Under the pieces are notes generated by a model that was not told where the DNA came from, made no database searches, and was given only the letters and a program-made list of their open reading frames with translations. Position numbers and translations under genes: made by a program. A DNA stretch of 64,000 bases from Plantago major (taxonomy: Eukaryota > Streptophyta > Magnoliopsida > Lamiales > Plantaginaceae), in contig CM048841.1 in NCBI GenBank assembly GCA_026545765.1, positions 104,815,542 to 104,879,541 of the forward strand. Direction: 5' to 3'. This document shows, one piece after another, positions 9,558 to 23,300 of this stretch. Position 1 is the first letter of the stretch, and each line of letters begins with the position of its first letter.

Positions 9558-12500
9558 ATGGAGGCAGGCGGCGGAGCGCAGCCACAGAAAAAGCCGTCGA
9601 AATTCGCCGTGTACCAAAACCCCGCCCTCTCTGCGGCCCTCACCTCAAACAGCTTCCGCCCTTCCGTCGCCAATTTTCTCTTCATTCTATCTATCTCCTC
9701 CGCCTCTATCGTCGCTCTCATCTTCGCACGCTACAAGTAAATTTAATCCCTTACGCCTTTTCCTCTACTTTTTTCTAAGTCACTGTATGATTATTGATTG
9801 ATACATTGTTACCGGTAGGGTTTACGCAATTGCTTTTACTTCAATGCGCATTATATACACTGAGAAACTTAGAGGAGATTGGCGATGATCTAGTTGATTT
9901 TTGTTGAGGTTTTAGTTGAAATCGAGAGAGCTGATGATGAGCTAGCTAGCTGAGTTTTGTTTAAGGTGTTTAGAAAATTAGCCGATAAGTCACTGTATGT
10001 TTATTGATTGATAGATAGATGCTATTAGTGTTTACACAGTTTCTTTTACTTCAATGTGCATTATATGACTGAACTTAGGTAGATTGGTGATAAGTTAAGT
10101 AGGTGACAACCTAGCTGATTTTTATTTTTTTTGAGGTTTTAGCTGAAATTGAGAGAACTGATAAGCTGGCTAGCTGATGTTTGGTGTTTTGGAAATTAGC
10201 TAATAAGCTAGTTGGTTGGAGGAATATGGTGCTATGTAAAAACAAATCAGCTATAATCTACCTCTGAAGTACAAAACAACTAGATGATCAGCTACTAGCT
10301 AGACGCACAATACACTTGTTTTGGTGAAATAATAAGCTAGATGAGAAGCTCGCACTTGCAGTAAACATATCCTTGGTCACTGCTCATAATCTATTCATCT
10401 CATTGGTTTACTTACCTGCACTGAACTTAGGTAGATTGGTGATTAGTAGGTGATGACCTAGATGATTTTTGTTGAGGTTTTAGCTGAAATTGAGAGATGT
10501 GGCGAGCTAGCTAGCTGAGTTTTGTTCAAGACGTTTACGACATTAGCTGATAAGCTAGTTGGTTGGAGGAATATGGTGCTATTTACAAACAAATCAGCTA
10601 TAATCTACCTCTGAGGTACAGAACAACTAGATCATCAACTACTAGCTAGATGCATAACACACTTATTTTGGTGAAATGGTAGGCTAGATGAGAAGCTCGC
10701 ACTAAACATATCCTCGGTCACTGCTCATAATCTATTCATCTCATTGGTTTACTTACCTGCTTCTACCTCTGTTCTTCCTTGTCTTAGTTGTGGCAATTAA
10801 CTTAGGGTGTTTCTTATTCAATTTACTTCGTCTCTATTAGAAATTTAAGTCACTGCATGAGAACCTAGTAATATCACCGTTTTGCTGATCTGCCACTACA
10901 TTGCGTTATTCCTTGTTTTAACCTGCGGTAGTAGAGAATAGTACATGATCCTTTTACCTTTCTTCATTACTATTAGAGGAACAGCATTATTAAACCTAAA
11001 TGAACACACATGATGATACTTGGCTCCAAAAGTAAACATGTTCAATTTGAGTTCCCCTTGGGTCAAATCTGAAATTCTTGTAGTGCTTTCATGGTTTGTT
11101 AGTTTAGCAGGAGAGTAAATATGTTTAAAAGGCCCTTGTTTTGTTTTCTTACGTATATTTGGAAATTTGAGTATGGTAAGGCTGTGTGATTCAAAATCTA
11201 TGCATGCATGTATTTAGGAACTTGATGCATTCTTTTGATTGCTAAGGAACTTATTGTGTTCTGGTCAATATAGGAGAACTGAAGATGTGACCAGCTTTGG
11301 ACCTGGATATATCTCAAATGACATTGCTCGTAAGTGGTATTTGAATTTTCGTTACACTAATATCATTTGACTGCTTGATTAACTTGTGATGTCTTGTATA
11401 GCAGGCCTGTGTTTCAAGGTGATAGAGATTACAGCAAGTTTAACTTTGCTTGGTACTGTAGTTGCTCTGCTTAAAGCCACCTCGCAGTGGAGAGCGAAAA
11501 GGATTTCAGATGTAGTAGTTGTATCCCCTTCCAAAGGAACAAAGGAGCTAACACACCTCACTAACAGGCAACTGGGTCTTCTAGGGTTCAAGCCGAAAGT
11601 AAAGGTTGAGCTAACAGAGTCTCCAAAGAGACCCCCTAAAACAAAATTCGGCACTCCTCCATCAAATGCCCTTGTCCCTCTTCATGAGCCAATGATCAGT
11701 TCAAATTACCCGTCCAGAATGAGTGGTGGAAAATCAAGCAGCAGCAAACTACATTCGTTTAGCACACCAACAAAATCGCCAGCTTCCCCCTCTGTCTATC
11801 TTGTCCCTACATCATCCACACGCTCACCCTCATCGGGCCAGTCACCTTTGCAGTCCTCCGCAAGTGCTGATAAGTTCATCGGAACTCCCTGGTCAAATAA
11901 GCGAACTGCATTTCACAAAGAGGTAGCAACAGAACAAGAGCTTGAAAAGTTTTTGGCTGACGTTGATGACAAAATATCTGAAACAATGGGTAAATTGGCT
12001 ACTCCACCCCCTAGCATTAATGTGTTTGGTGTGGCAACCCCAAACACAGTAACCACTTCAGTTAACACTTCTGGAACTACAAGAAGTACACCTTTAAGGC
12101 CAGTCAGAATGTCCCCTGGTTCTCAAAAGTTCACGACTCCTCCAAAGAAGGGGGAAGCAGATCTGCCATTATCCATGTCCATTGAAGAGTCGGTGGAAGC
12201 TTTTGAGAGGTTGGGCATCTATCCCCATATTGAGCAGTGGCGTGATCGTCTGAGACAGTGGTTTTCTGATGTTGTGCTTAATCCTCTCCTAAGTAAGATT
12301 GCGACCAGCCACTTGAAGGTCAGAATGATAATGCATTATTTTATCTCGCACAAAGTAAACTTGGTCACATGCCTCATACAGTCCTAGTAGTTCTCAAGTT
12401 AGGTGTTACTTGATTACTTTTTTCTGGCACACACACACACGTTTTTGAACAACCCGACAACGTAAGAGAACCTTTAGGGATGTGACTTTGGAGTAAAGAA

Positions 12501-15294
12501 TGTTACTATTGATAAAAACTTGGTTTCCACCAGGCAGGCATGGCGCCACCACTCTCTCTCAACGATCATGGCTGTATTGTAAAGTTCATATGCAGTGCTC
12601 TCTCTGTCTCGCTATAAACTTCAGAACCTTCTATTTTTTGCGCCCATTAGAAACTTCCTAACCATAAAAGGAGTATTTATCCCACGTATCAATTACTTAT
12701 TCTCTCTCTTTCCTACTTTATCACTTCTTTATTCACTCTCTCATACTTAATCATCCACTTACAACTTTATTAATATAATACCCTGACAAACTAATTTTCT
12801 ATCAGTTTTCCTTAATTCTAGATAAAGTAGCCATTTAGGAAGTTCTTGATGAATGCAGGAGTATAATAGAGAGCACCACATGTCTAGAATCTAGATGTAG
12901 GAGCGGCATGTGCTGTATCTCCAATACTCATGCTCTTTGTAGTTTGCAGAATACCCTCTCATGATGTTATCTAAGTTTTGCCGTACAGTAACCCTTTTCT
13001 ACTTTCGGTTCAATTATTGCAGAGCCCACGTGTGTGTGTGTACATACACACATACATGCATATCTTGTTCCCGGGCTATCCATCTCAACTCCTTCAAATA
13101 CACCAATGCAAGCTCCAGTCCTGCTGAGTGATAGATTAATTGAAAGCCAATCTATTTACCTCCCTTTTCCTGTTGCAAGACCGGATTGTCTCCTCATATT
13201 TTCCTCTTACACTGAATTCCAAATTTAGTGCTGTGCCTGGTTTTCTTTTAAGTATATCCTCACGGAAACCTTTTCTCTAACTCTGGAGGACACTTGATCT
13301 TCCTTAAGCTGATATCCATTTTGATGCTCTAGTACTGAATTTGACTAACGTGGAATGCCTGGATAATGACATGCGACAAATATGCTCTGCAATATTTTGT
13401 GTTCAGTTCTTAACCTTCTTGGATATTTACATTCTGTTTGTAGGTTATGGATGCAGCAGCTAAACTAAATGTCCCTATCACGATTAGTCAAGTTGGAAGA
13501 AGTGACACACCAGGTAAATCTACTCAATCTACTCTATGTATGAGACAGTTAAATGTATCTGCAATTAAGAAGACTAATAAATGAAGCCGGCATTTGCAGT
13601 TGAAGAAGATGGACTTCTTCATCAACTACGTGTTACTCTCGTTCAAGCTTTAGATGCTTATACCCGTAAGTTTAAAATATTAGTTCTCACATAAACTTTG
13701 CCTCCACTGAAAAGGTGTTTACCGTATCGTAACCATTTTGCATTTTCAGCCAAGTTGCCTTCTACCAATTTTCAACAACTGCCTCAGCACGCTGCCCTTA
13801 TTCCTGTTTTACAAGAGTGTATTGATGCTATTACTGAACACCAGAGGCTACATGCTTTGATGAAAGGAGAATGGGGAAAAGGTTTACTCCCATTAAGCAG
13901 TTTCCCTGCAAATTACACTGTAGAAAGGATCCGCTGTAAGTGTAATCTTCCCCATTTACAGTGAAGATATTAGCATAGGTCACAAATCCTATTTTGTCTA
14001 GCACTGATGAACAAATGTCATTCAATTCTTAAAACATTTACAGGTCTTGCGGAAGGAACCTGTGTGAAGAACTATGAGCATCTGGGAAATGGAGAGGTGA
14101 ATGGCAAAGCGACTAGAAAATGGAGCCTTGAGCTTCCCAGTGATTCTCATTTACTACTCTATCTGTTTTGTGCCTTCCTGGAACATCCAAAGTGGATGCT
14201 GCATGTTGATCCTACAATGTATGCTGGTGCCCAGTCAAGCAAAAACCCCTTGTTCTTGGGTGTTCTCCCTCCTAAAGACAGTTCGCCGGAAAAATATTTA
14301 GCTGTAATAGCTGGTGTCCCCTCTGTGCTGCATCCCGGCGCTTGTCTTCTGGCAGTTGGAAAGCAAAGCCCCCCTTTATTTGCATTATACTGGGATAAAA
14401 AGCCCCAGTTCTCTCTCCAGGCAAGTTGTAGAATCTAAATCACATCAGCTGACTGTAGTACACGATAAATAATCATAACAACTAGTAGGTCGGATAGCCT
14501 AATAGTATTAATCAACCAATTATCATGAAAAAGGTTAAAGATTTAGTGAACATGATTTATTTACTTTTCAAGCCTTCTTTTACACCTGGTTTTTCCACTT
14601 CTATTATAAACTTGATCTATTTTCTAGTCTGGCTGGCTTTACTTTACTTTTACCCTTCCACGTTGCAAATAAAGTTCCTTCACTTTGTTTTCTACTTCCT
14701 CGATCCGAACAAGTTTAAACTTTGACTTTTGCGTCAAACTTTTCACTATATTCAATTAATCTTAAACCGCAAATGTAAAATGTTCAATTTTTTTTATATA
14801 ATGAAAATTTAGCCCCCTAAATTTTCATTATATAAAAAAAATTGAACATTTTACATTTATTAAGATCGTAATAAAGTTGAAAAGTTTGACAAAATCAAAG
14901 TAAACTTGTCGAAACGAAGTAGAAGATTTTGTTCTTTACCTGTTGTGGACTCTACTTACTCTGTTCTTGTTGGTTTATTACTTCATGATTCTGACCGGTG
15001 TAATTCAAAAACCAAGATAGGCTATTAATGACAACCATATGAAAAGGAAGAAAGCGGATTATCACAAGAACATGAACTATAGAAATTTCTTTGTTAGATT
15101 CTGTGGTAATTTTCAAACTCACTATAACATGCCAATCCCGGTCTGTTTTGCAGGGAAGAACAGCATTATGGGATTCAATTTTGCTTTTTTGCTACAAAAT
15201 TAAGTGCAGTTATGATGGCAATGTTAGGGGAATGCACCTTGGTTCATCAGCCTTGAACATTCTTCCGGTGCTTGAACAGGAACCTGATGACTGA
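9558..15294 (+). CDS. TMEM209 / cytochrome b561 N-terminal family membrane protein
   Basis: Eight coding exons: 9558-9736, 11274-11329, 11405-12318, 13444-13513, 13600-13665, 13750-13935, 14044-14420, 15154-15294. They join in phase to 1989 nt (662 aa). Two hydrophobic segments lie near residues 37-57 and 80-103. A Ser/Thr/Pro-rich, probably disordered stretch follows (about 120-280), then a conserved C-terminal domain with QWRDRLRQW, LHVDPTMYAG and DGNVRGMHLGSSALNILPVL. The order matches the plant homologues of human TMEM209, whose Pfam name (CytochromB561_N) is historical and does not imply haem binding. Human TMEM209 is a nuclear envelope protein linked to NUP205; the same site in plants is inference. 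The exon 3 acceptor is a tandem TAGCAG (11399-11404), and intron 7 has a GC donor. Confidence 0.9.
9776..10770 (+). repeat. Local tandem duplications inside intron 1 of the TMEM209-like gene
   Basis: Intron 1 (9737-11273) contains related direct copies. AGTCACTGTATG...TTTTACTTCAATG occurs at 9776 and 9986. A roughly 340-bp block (about 10070-10415) is repeated at about 10430-10770, with GCTAGTTGGTTGGAGG and TCATTGGTTTACTTACCTGC in both. The blocks are rich in TAGCTGATAAGCTAG motifs, which recur at 62440-62590 and suggest an old transposon origin. Confidence 0.75.
12625..12863. mobile_element. MITE-like element in intron 3 of the TMEM209-like gene
   Basis: GAAACTTCCTAA near 12650 and TTAGGAAGTTC near 12835 are inverted. 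The flanking bases also pair loosely, and the interior (TTCTCTCTCTTTCC, TTTATCACTTC) resembles Stowaway-type MITEs seen elsewhere in the window. Termini are approximate. Confidence 0.4.
14421..15153 (+). other. Intron 7 of the TMEM209-like gene with GC-AG boundaries
   Basis: The exon 7 end reads CTCCAG and is followed by GCAAGT, the consensus of GC-AG introns. Only this donor keeps exons 7 and 8 in phase with conserved protein on both sides. The acceptor is TTTTGCAG before 15154. The intron carries a long palindromic element at 14690-14925. Confidence 0.8.
14690..14925. mobile_element. Long palindromic MITE in intron 7
   Basis: The 41-bp arms at 14771-14811 and 14818-14858 are perfect reverse complements separated by only GCCCCC. 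The inverted symmetry continues outward, less perfectly, to about 14690 and 14925. This is the form of a foldback MITE, or of a recent inverted duplication that could fold into a long hairpin in the pre-mRNA. Confidence 0.85.
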
Positions 15295-15829
15295 GATATG
15301 CAACATTTCTGTTGCATCTCTTCTAAATTATGGGCGCCCTTTAAGGGCGTTTTTCTTGCTTGTAGTGTTGCAGGGTACTAGCGCTTGGGCTATGTGAACC
15401 AGCCCCTTACTAATTAGTTGAGTAAGTTTGTAGTTGCTAATTCTGATTAGGACAATATTTTGTAATTATGATCCATGTAACCTTAAAAAACTGCAAGTTT
15501 TGTTACCCAAGTATTGCGGAACAATTTATTTGCTCTCTTTTTCCGAAATTATATCTTTCTGATATATTAATTCCACAATTGTCTTGTATTGCCCCGAACG
15601 TGACTTTCTTAGATAATTGCAAAATAAATCAGTTGCACTACTATTTTGGTTCATAGGTTGAAAATTAAGTATTGTCCCTCTCATTTTGAAGCCATCTTTT
15701 CCATTATTTAGCTATAAAGCAACCTATTTCAATTCCGATGCAATTCCTGTGGTTTTATGCACTATAGGGTACTAGCATTTACGTAACATACTACGTGTGT
15801 TAAAGGGGTTTTATATAAAAAAAGAATAT

Positions 15830-15990
15830 GTGATTAAAAAAAGAGAAAATATTCAAAAATAATAAATAAATGAGAGAAACTTACACCTATGGGATTGGAT
15901 TCGAACCCTGCACCTTCAACTTATATTGTGACACATATACGTACCAGATTCAAATTGAATAAGTAAGATTAACGGATGAGATTTAAATTG
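15830..15990 (-). repeat. Possible SINE fragment
   Basis: On the minus strand 15907-15897 reads GGTTCGAATCC, a perfect box B core, preceded by GTGCA. No clear box A or poly(A) tail was found. Assigned by motif only. Confidence 0.3.
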
Positions 15991-16164
15991 AATTACAAAT
16001 TTAGTGAAACTTTGTGAATTATTATATTTTATTTACAACCAAAACGGCAAGCATGAACTATACCCAAAAGCTGATAGATCGCACTCCTTGATAACATGTC
16101 CTTCACGCCCATAAAACATTTTTCGTACCTTAACAGTGATAACATAAGCCTTGGTAGTAATGGG

Positions 16165-16500
16165 TTAAATGCACAATACCCCCTCTGAGTTATTAAAAAT
16201 GTGCGTGAAATCCCCCGAGTTAATGAATTAGTACCAAATCCCTTTGAGTTATCAAAAAATGTGCGTTAAACCTCCGAGTTAAAAAATGAGTCTCTGAGTT
16301 ATTAAAAAGTGCGCGCGAAACCCCCTCGAGTTAATGAATGAGCCTTTGAGTTATTAAAAATGTGCGCAAAATCCACATGAGTTAAAGAATTAGTATAAAA
16401 CTCCTTTGAGTTATTAAAAAATGTGTGTGAAACCCCCCGAATTATTATAAATGTGCGCTGAACATCCTTGTGTTATTAAAAATGTGTGAAACACCATGAG
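16165..16500 (+). repeat. Degenerate minisatellite
   Basis: Six or seven imperfect copies of a GAGTTATTAAAAATGTGCG block alternate with AAACCCCCGAGTTAATGAAT-like blocks. Spacing between like blocks is about 55-70 bp. Copies differ by many substitutions, so the array is old. Confidence 0.8.
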
Positions 16501-17348
16501 ATTCTTATGACTTCGCATTGAGCAATCATTTAGGGGCCTGAACTGGTCACCGTGATATCCATTTTACATTAATACTGAATATACATGATTCAAAATCAGG
16601 TGTACTCATTAGTCCATTTTTTTGAAATATTAAAATAATTGTAATTTAAACTATCAAAATACTAAAACTCTACACATTCATTAGTAGTCATGTAAACGAA
16701 AAAAGTGAAGTCAAAAGAGAAAACACTAAATGTAAACAGTTTCACGGCCACTGCGCTCCCCCTAGTGGGAGCACCCACTCGCATGGAAATGTGACCATGC
16801 AAATGAAGGCAACTTAAGGAACTATAGAACCAACCAACCCAAGGATAAAATTGCTTATAAATAAATTGATTGACAATTATATTAAAATGTAAACTACAGG
16901 GTTTTCATACATACAACTGATTCTCTCGCTACAAATGAGAACAAATCTCATATTGTTCCTACCCTGCAGAGTCGGCCAAGACCAAAATAAGCCTCTTCCC
17001 AACTTCCCAAAACAATGCAACTGTACACTTTCACTACTTCAACTTGCCTAAATTGGGGGTAAAAGACGATGATCCTGCATTCTGTTTGAAAGGGATATAT
17101 TCAGGACTACAAGCAAGATATACCAGTAGGTGAGGATGACAAACTGAGAAACAGGAGAGTTAACTCACCAATCCAAAGTAACTCATACGGCCTCAAAGAT
17201 GTCGGATGGATTGTAGTTAGCTTACATGTACAGAAGGCTAGGTAATGTCAGAAAATGTCCATTTCCACTGATAGCATTCTGAAATTCTGAAAAGGAATTT
17301 TCACAGGAAAAATGCTGCCTACTCCATCATACCTATACCCCAATAGCT

Positions 17349-20300
17349 TTACTCTGAGGGTGAATCAAAAGACAGATGTAGTCTTGGTCTTACAGAGCGC
17401 CTTTGGCGAGGAAACAAAAATGGACTACCAGGCCCTTCCCTAGTTGTCTTCCCAGGCCTGTTCTCGTTCATGCCTATCAACAAAGATGCAGCCAATAAAC
17501 AAACAAATAATAAAATCATACAGAGAAAAACATGTACAGTTATTTCACGTGAAATGATTATAAGGATTCTCCACATGGCAAGAGATCGAAGACAGTAGTT
17601 TTATATTGCAATATTGCTACACTCTTTATGATGACCCCCTGTAGTTTGAGAACATTGTAGGGTTTTAATAGGGGAGGGGCGATGCAAGCTTCAGAGCATG
17701 TCTCTCATTCTTGAAGCTAATCTATGTAAACATCAGAGCAGTTGAGTGTAACATCATGTTAAAATAGAGAAGTGTAGAAGAAACTTCTGACAAATGAGGG
17801 AATTTTCGGTTACTCAGCAATTCTAGATTTGCAAAATCATTAGCACAAGCTGTTGGGCTGTAATTACAATCTTTAGTTCTATAACAGAATTGCAGGCGAT
17901 GAAAATTGATCATGCAGAGTCACATTTAAATGATTTATAGTTATGAAGAAAACATTATGAGGAACCAAGGTCATGAAGGAGAACAATCATAAATTATTGC
18001 ACATACCAGTGCCTGGTAATGTACTACTCAAAGAACCATTCCTTGATTGCACTTGGTTTCCCAAACTCAAACCATTTGCAGCTGCAGACTCATGCTGGCC
18101 TGCTCCTCCACTGTCCCCAAGCCTAAGAGAAATCCAGTCCTCAGTGCGAACACCATGTGAAACATCAGGAGGGTCTCCAAAATCAGGATGCACAGTTGGT
18201 GTATCCAATGGCTTTGTTGGCAGAAATATTTGAAGCGAAGGATCGTTACCATTATATGCCATATGGTTGTCAACTAAGCTATCATTTATTACATTACACA
18301 GTTGAGCTGAAGACTTCAGAGAAGCAGATTCAACAGTAGCATCAGCCATTGATGGATAGCCACTTATAGACGAAGGGCAATTAAGGGAACCATGGTGCAT
18401 ATCAACCATAGCATTAGATACACCATCATCCGGACCAAATAACTGAAAACCAGAACCTCCCTGAATATCAGAAGGCATTGACCACAGATTGACCCCATAA
18501 TCATCATCATTCGTGCCATAAATATCTAGACATGAACCATTCCCAAGGCCAGTGTTTTCAAAATAAGAATCAGGAATTTCATGACTTGGTAGTGGGAACG
18601 AAACCCCACCAGCATCCGGTTCAACTTGATTGTTTACTCCAGAAGAAAGTAGCGGTTCAATTTCTTCTTCTGAATCACTGAGAACAATCACTTCAGCACC
18701 ACCAGGTGTTACGGATGTGATTTGACCATTAAATTCATCTGTTGGTTCCATATTCAAAGACATAGATTCATATTCAATCCCGTTAGCAGAAACATCAATG
18801 CTTCCTGGAAAATCCTGGTTAACGCTAACATCTTCACAGTCTTTACCACTACCAGTAGCAGTGCTACTCATGGGAATTACATTCCGTCCATTATTCTTGA
18901 ACTTCTCGTCAGATCTATTTGCAAGTGGGGCTCCCTGCATAACATCGGGCTTATTAAACACCCAGAGACCATTTTCGTTCTTTTTTATTCCTAACTTAAG
19001 ACCAGCAGGACTATCAGAAACAACTTCCTGTTTGGTTGGTTTAAGTTCTTGTTTCAATTTTGATTCTGCATCCATAGATGGATAGATAGTTCCATCAGGA
19101 AAATGCCATAATCCAAGCTCTCCAAGACTTCTACGATCACCCTCTGATTTAACACGCCAAGAGCCATCAGGCTTCACTTCAATCTCTGCCAGGTCTTCGC
19201 TACAATTTTTTAACTAAACGAAACATAATGTTAAGGCGTAACATCCATGACAACAAAGGCAATAAGAAGAAACTTCAGCCTCAAGCCAAAATATAGCCTA
19301 GTTATTACCTTGGATGTGATTCTATTAAAATATGGATCTATGATGATTTTCTCCAAAGAGTAATTCTTCAGACATATAGGACACTGCCACTGCATCCACA
19401 AATAGTGATTGTGAAAACATAATTAGGAAGTCTCAGGATAAAACAACCATTAGCAGAAGTTCCTAGGTCATCAAAGATAGTATTTCATTTCTTCTAAATC
19501 AATCAAATGCATTTTATCTTATTCAATCCAAGAACAGTGATTCTTGGAATCAATTGAAAAGCACAAGTCTGTTGTGGAAATAAGAAAAGCATATAGGTAC
19601 TTGCCTTCCTAGATCGCTGGTTCATTTCCACAAACACGTCTAGATCAAAACATCCCATGTGCACACAGGGCTTAAATCTTCCAGCCACCTTCATTCTTAA
19701 ACCACTCATCTGAAACATTCATGCACATGGATAAAGATCATTAAGTACTGGCAGCAATCACAATGGAGATTTCACATAGAAATAGGGAAAAGAGGATTTC
19801 ACGATCTGAGGCCACATCCTCAGTTAATGCAAATCTTTTTCTGATTTTTCTACTTGTTTCATCCTATGATGGTTAAGGCCATTAGTCAACCAGCTCACTT
19901 ACAGGACACCGAAGATTGACAGGAATGGAATCAGCAACTACTTCAATGTCACTGTCACTTTCAGCATTTTCTGTGGGTGCCCCACCACCAACACACCTAC
20001 GAACTCGAGCTAGTGCATCCTCAAAAGACTCCCCTTCATCCTCTTTAGGAATCATGTTGAGAACCTATCATACAAGATAGTCCAAGTATCAATAACTTAC
20101 AATAAAAACTAATTTGTTTAAGATGCATCTGCATGTGAAAGAAGAATAGTTAAATTTCAAATAATCAATGCAAGCACATAAAGCTTGTTAACGTTGTCAC
20201 ACAGGAGCACACACTAATTTCATGGATAACACATACACTTACCACAAGGAAAACACATTCAATTGCCACCTGGATTGCTATATTACTTGTGTAATTGCAC

Positions 20301-23300
20301 AAGGACCAACTAAAAAGTCACAAGGAAAATCATCTCACCTGGTGAAGAGTGCGTCGCTTTACAATTCGAACTCCCAAACAGAATATGCGAGAATCACAAC
20401 CTGTTAAGGAGATCTTATTTATTCCATCCCTGGTGCACGGAGTAATCTGACATATAAGTGAAGTATCAAAATCAAGAAATATAATACCAGTGAAACATAA
20501 TTTAACAACCATGAGAAAATTATAATGTAACTAAAGACCTTTAAGCCACATGAAAACACCAAATACTATTTATACAGCCTAAACAAAAAAGGATTAGCCC
20601 ACTGCTTAAGTCAGCAAACTCTTATCTATATGCATTTGCCATTAATAGATATAAACTAATGCAAAAGATAATAATCCCCATCAATTCATTTTTGTTAATT
20701 TCGCACTTACTTTTTTCCCGTGTTTAAATGATATCAAAGGGAAACAATTCAAAAGATCTTCTAGTGTTTCTTATTCAAGGCTACCAGGAGCTAGTAGCCA
20801 TATTGTACGCATGCTAAGCACGGGCTAGGTTTACATCAATTTTATAAATATACAAGTTCCAACTTTTTTGCATTTAGCACGGTCTATTTTCAGAAAAGAC
20901 AACACCACCGCCTATTCAATTGTCTGAAGTAGTATTTCCTGAAGTTCAGAACAAATCGATTTATTAAAATACTTGCTAGAAGAAACAAGTATGATACTCC
21001 CTCCCATTTTTTATAGAAGACGTTTTGGGTTTTTGTCTATTTGATGAATAAATACAAGATGTTTTCTGAGATTCTCATGTTAATGCATCCAAACCCCCCG
21101 TATCTTTACAAATGTTCATTTATTTTGTCTTGGACTCTACAGACACCAAACATCCATATCATCTTCAGTAGGTACTTTAATTTCAATTTTTATCAACACT
21201 ATTGGTAACAAAATGTTGTCTTAATTTGTGTGAAAACCCAAAATATCTTATATAATAAATTGGAGTTAAAAAAGATCCCTATATATTGGTAACAACCAAT
21301 CCAAACAAATGAGCAGGTGGTAGTGTAGCCATGTAGGTTAATAATAGTAATATTCATAAAAATGGTTTCTCCTACTGTCTATCAGATACATTTTTTCTAA
21401 ATAGATTTACATATTTCTTATTAAAGGCCAGTACCGGGTTAGAAAACTTACAATAGGTCCATCATCTCGACCATTAGCTCCTAATAACTGCGAGCCGGGT
21501 CTGTTTATAGCTCTCATTGGGACACCTGTTCAAGCAAGAAGGCAGAATATTCAGTGTAGTAACCAGGAAACAAGAGGCGCCCGCGAGAGGGCTTTTTACG
21601 GGGAAAAACACAGAAAAAAGATCAAGTAAAAAGATCATCAAATACTCCCTCCGCCCCGCCCAAAATTACTATGTTTCCCATTTTGGGACCATTACAGATT
21701 ACGATCCCCAACATGGCAAAATTTTAATACTCCATCAATCTAAGTTTACTTTATTAATACCTTGTTCAAACTTTATATAAACAACATCCCTCAGTTCCTG
21801 CTTCCTTCTTTATCCCTTCTTTAATCAATACCCCCACATAGTTGCCCTACTTTTCCTTCCTTTCCTTAACCCCCATGCGTGCCCAAAAAATCGTAATTTC
21901 AGGCAGGGCAGGAGAGAATAATTTGAAGCTGTATTTATGGGGATAAAACACAAACAAGTAAAAGGAAAATCTTGAATAATTTAAGTTGTATCAAATGCCA
22001 TTTAAGAGGAATACAAACAGTAAAGCAACACATGTGCAAGCCAAAACATCATTATGCGTGTTGTCTGAATCAGCATAGCTATATAAAAATTGGAACATCA
22101 TATGCCATCTCCAAGTACAGGTCAAAAGAAAGATTTCAATCGAAAATGGTTTCTGTCTCGGTAAGGAAAACTATGGGTGGAGGAAGGGGTGGTTCTAACA
22201 GACCAAGAACTGTAGAATGGAGAAATGAGCAGTACCATTGACCTGCAGGTCTGCATACTGAGGCCACTGCATCCTGAATGTCACCTTGTCATTAATAAGC
22301 ATGCACCACGCCTGACATCAAAACAAGGTAACTAATAAGCACTGAGCATTAATACTTGAGAGACATCTGTTACTTGATGAGCTTATTTTTCTCTTGTTGA
22401 TGGATAATTCAAGAAATGTTACAGGTGACTAGTCAATTCCAACCAACCTGAACATCATAATCTTGTTTTGATAACGTGTCCCTATCAGACCTTGAAAGTT
22501 GAAACGTCTTCTCAATGCTCTGCCCAGGATTTGAGCTGAAAAAATTAAAAATATCAGCTGCAGTAAGCCATTATGAATAAAATAATAGTGAAAGACACAT
22601 GCCACACAAAGAGGAACAAAATAAGGCCCAAGGAAGCAAGAACAAAACCACAACAAACAGACAGTAAAAAATCGCATGACTAACAAACAGGAAGTATATA
22701 CAGAAGCATGGGAAGATCTGGAAAGATCTAAACTGAGGATAGTAGGGTAATCACGTACAGCAAATTACAGCTAGAACGCAGAGTTGTCAAAAGAGAGAAT
22801 TGATGGATCCAAAGATAATTTGGCAAATAAATTAATTGATAGTTTACAACAGATGAGCAACTGATAATTATACATCTGAAGACAACCAACAGCCCTCCCG
22901 TTGTCCATTCTACTGGAAAAAGCTGATACTTAATACATAAAGAGGAGAATGACTAGGTGGTACAAGAAAATAATTACAGCACCATCTATCACACTTGATA
23001 GAAAAGCCTAGCCATTGCTGCCAACAAATATATAGCACATCGATATTTCTGAAGGTACTGTTTAATATATCATATAAATCATGAATATCACGTCTACTTA
23101 CCCGTCCGCTGGAACATTTGAGATATTCAACTTCACAGGCTGCAGAGGATGAGAAACTGTCAACCAGAAGCTGCATATTCAAGAAATAAAGATTTAAACC
23201 AGGAGACATCTCAAACATTTTATGTACTATTTAACCCAAAAAGGTTCGTGTGAGGAATTATATGAACATATTTGTTTCTGAGGGGCTTCAAATTGATAAA

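Larger units (their letters stand above)
15295..17348. other. Convergent intergenic region between TMEM209-like and SIZ1 genes
   Basis: Holds the 3' flanks of two converging genes. A box B-like motif in minus orientation (15897-15907) and a degenerate minisatellite (16165-16500) are the only structures seen. No open frame has a recognisable product. Poly(A) sites cannot be placed with confidence. Confidence 0.5.
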
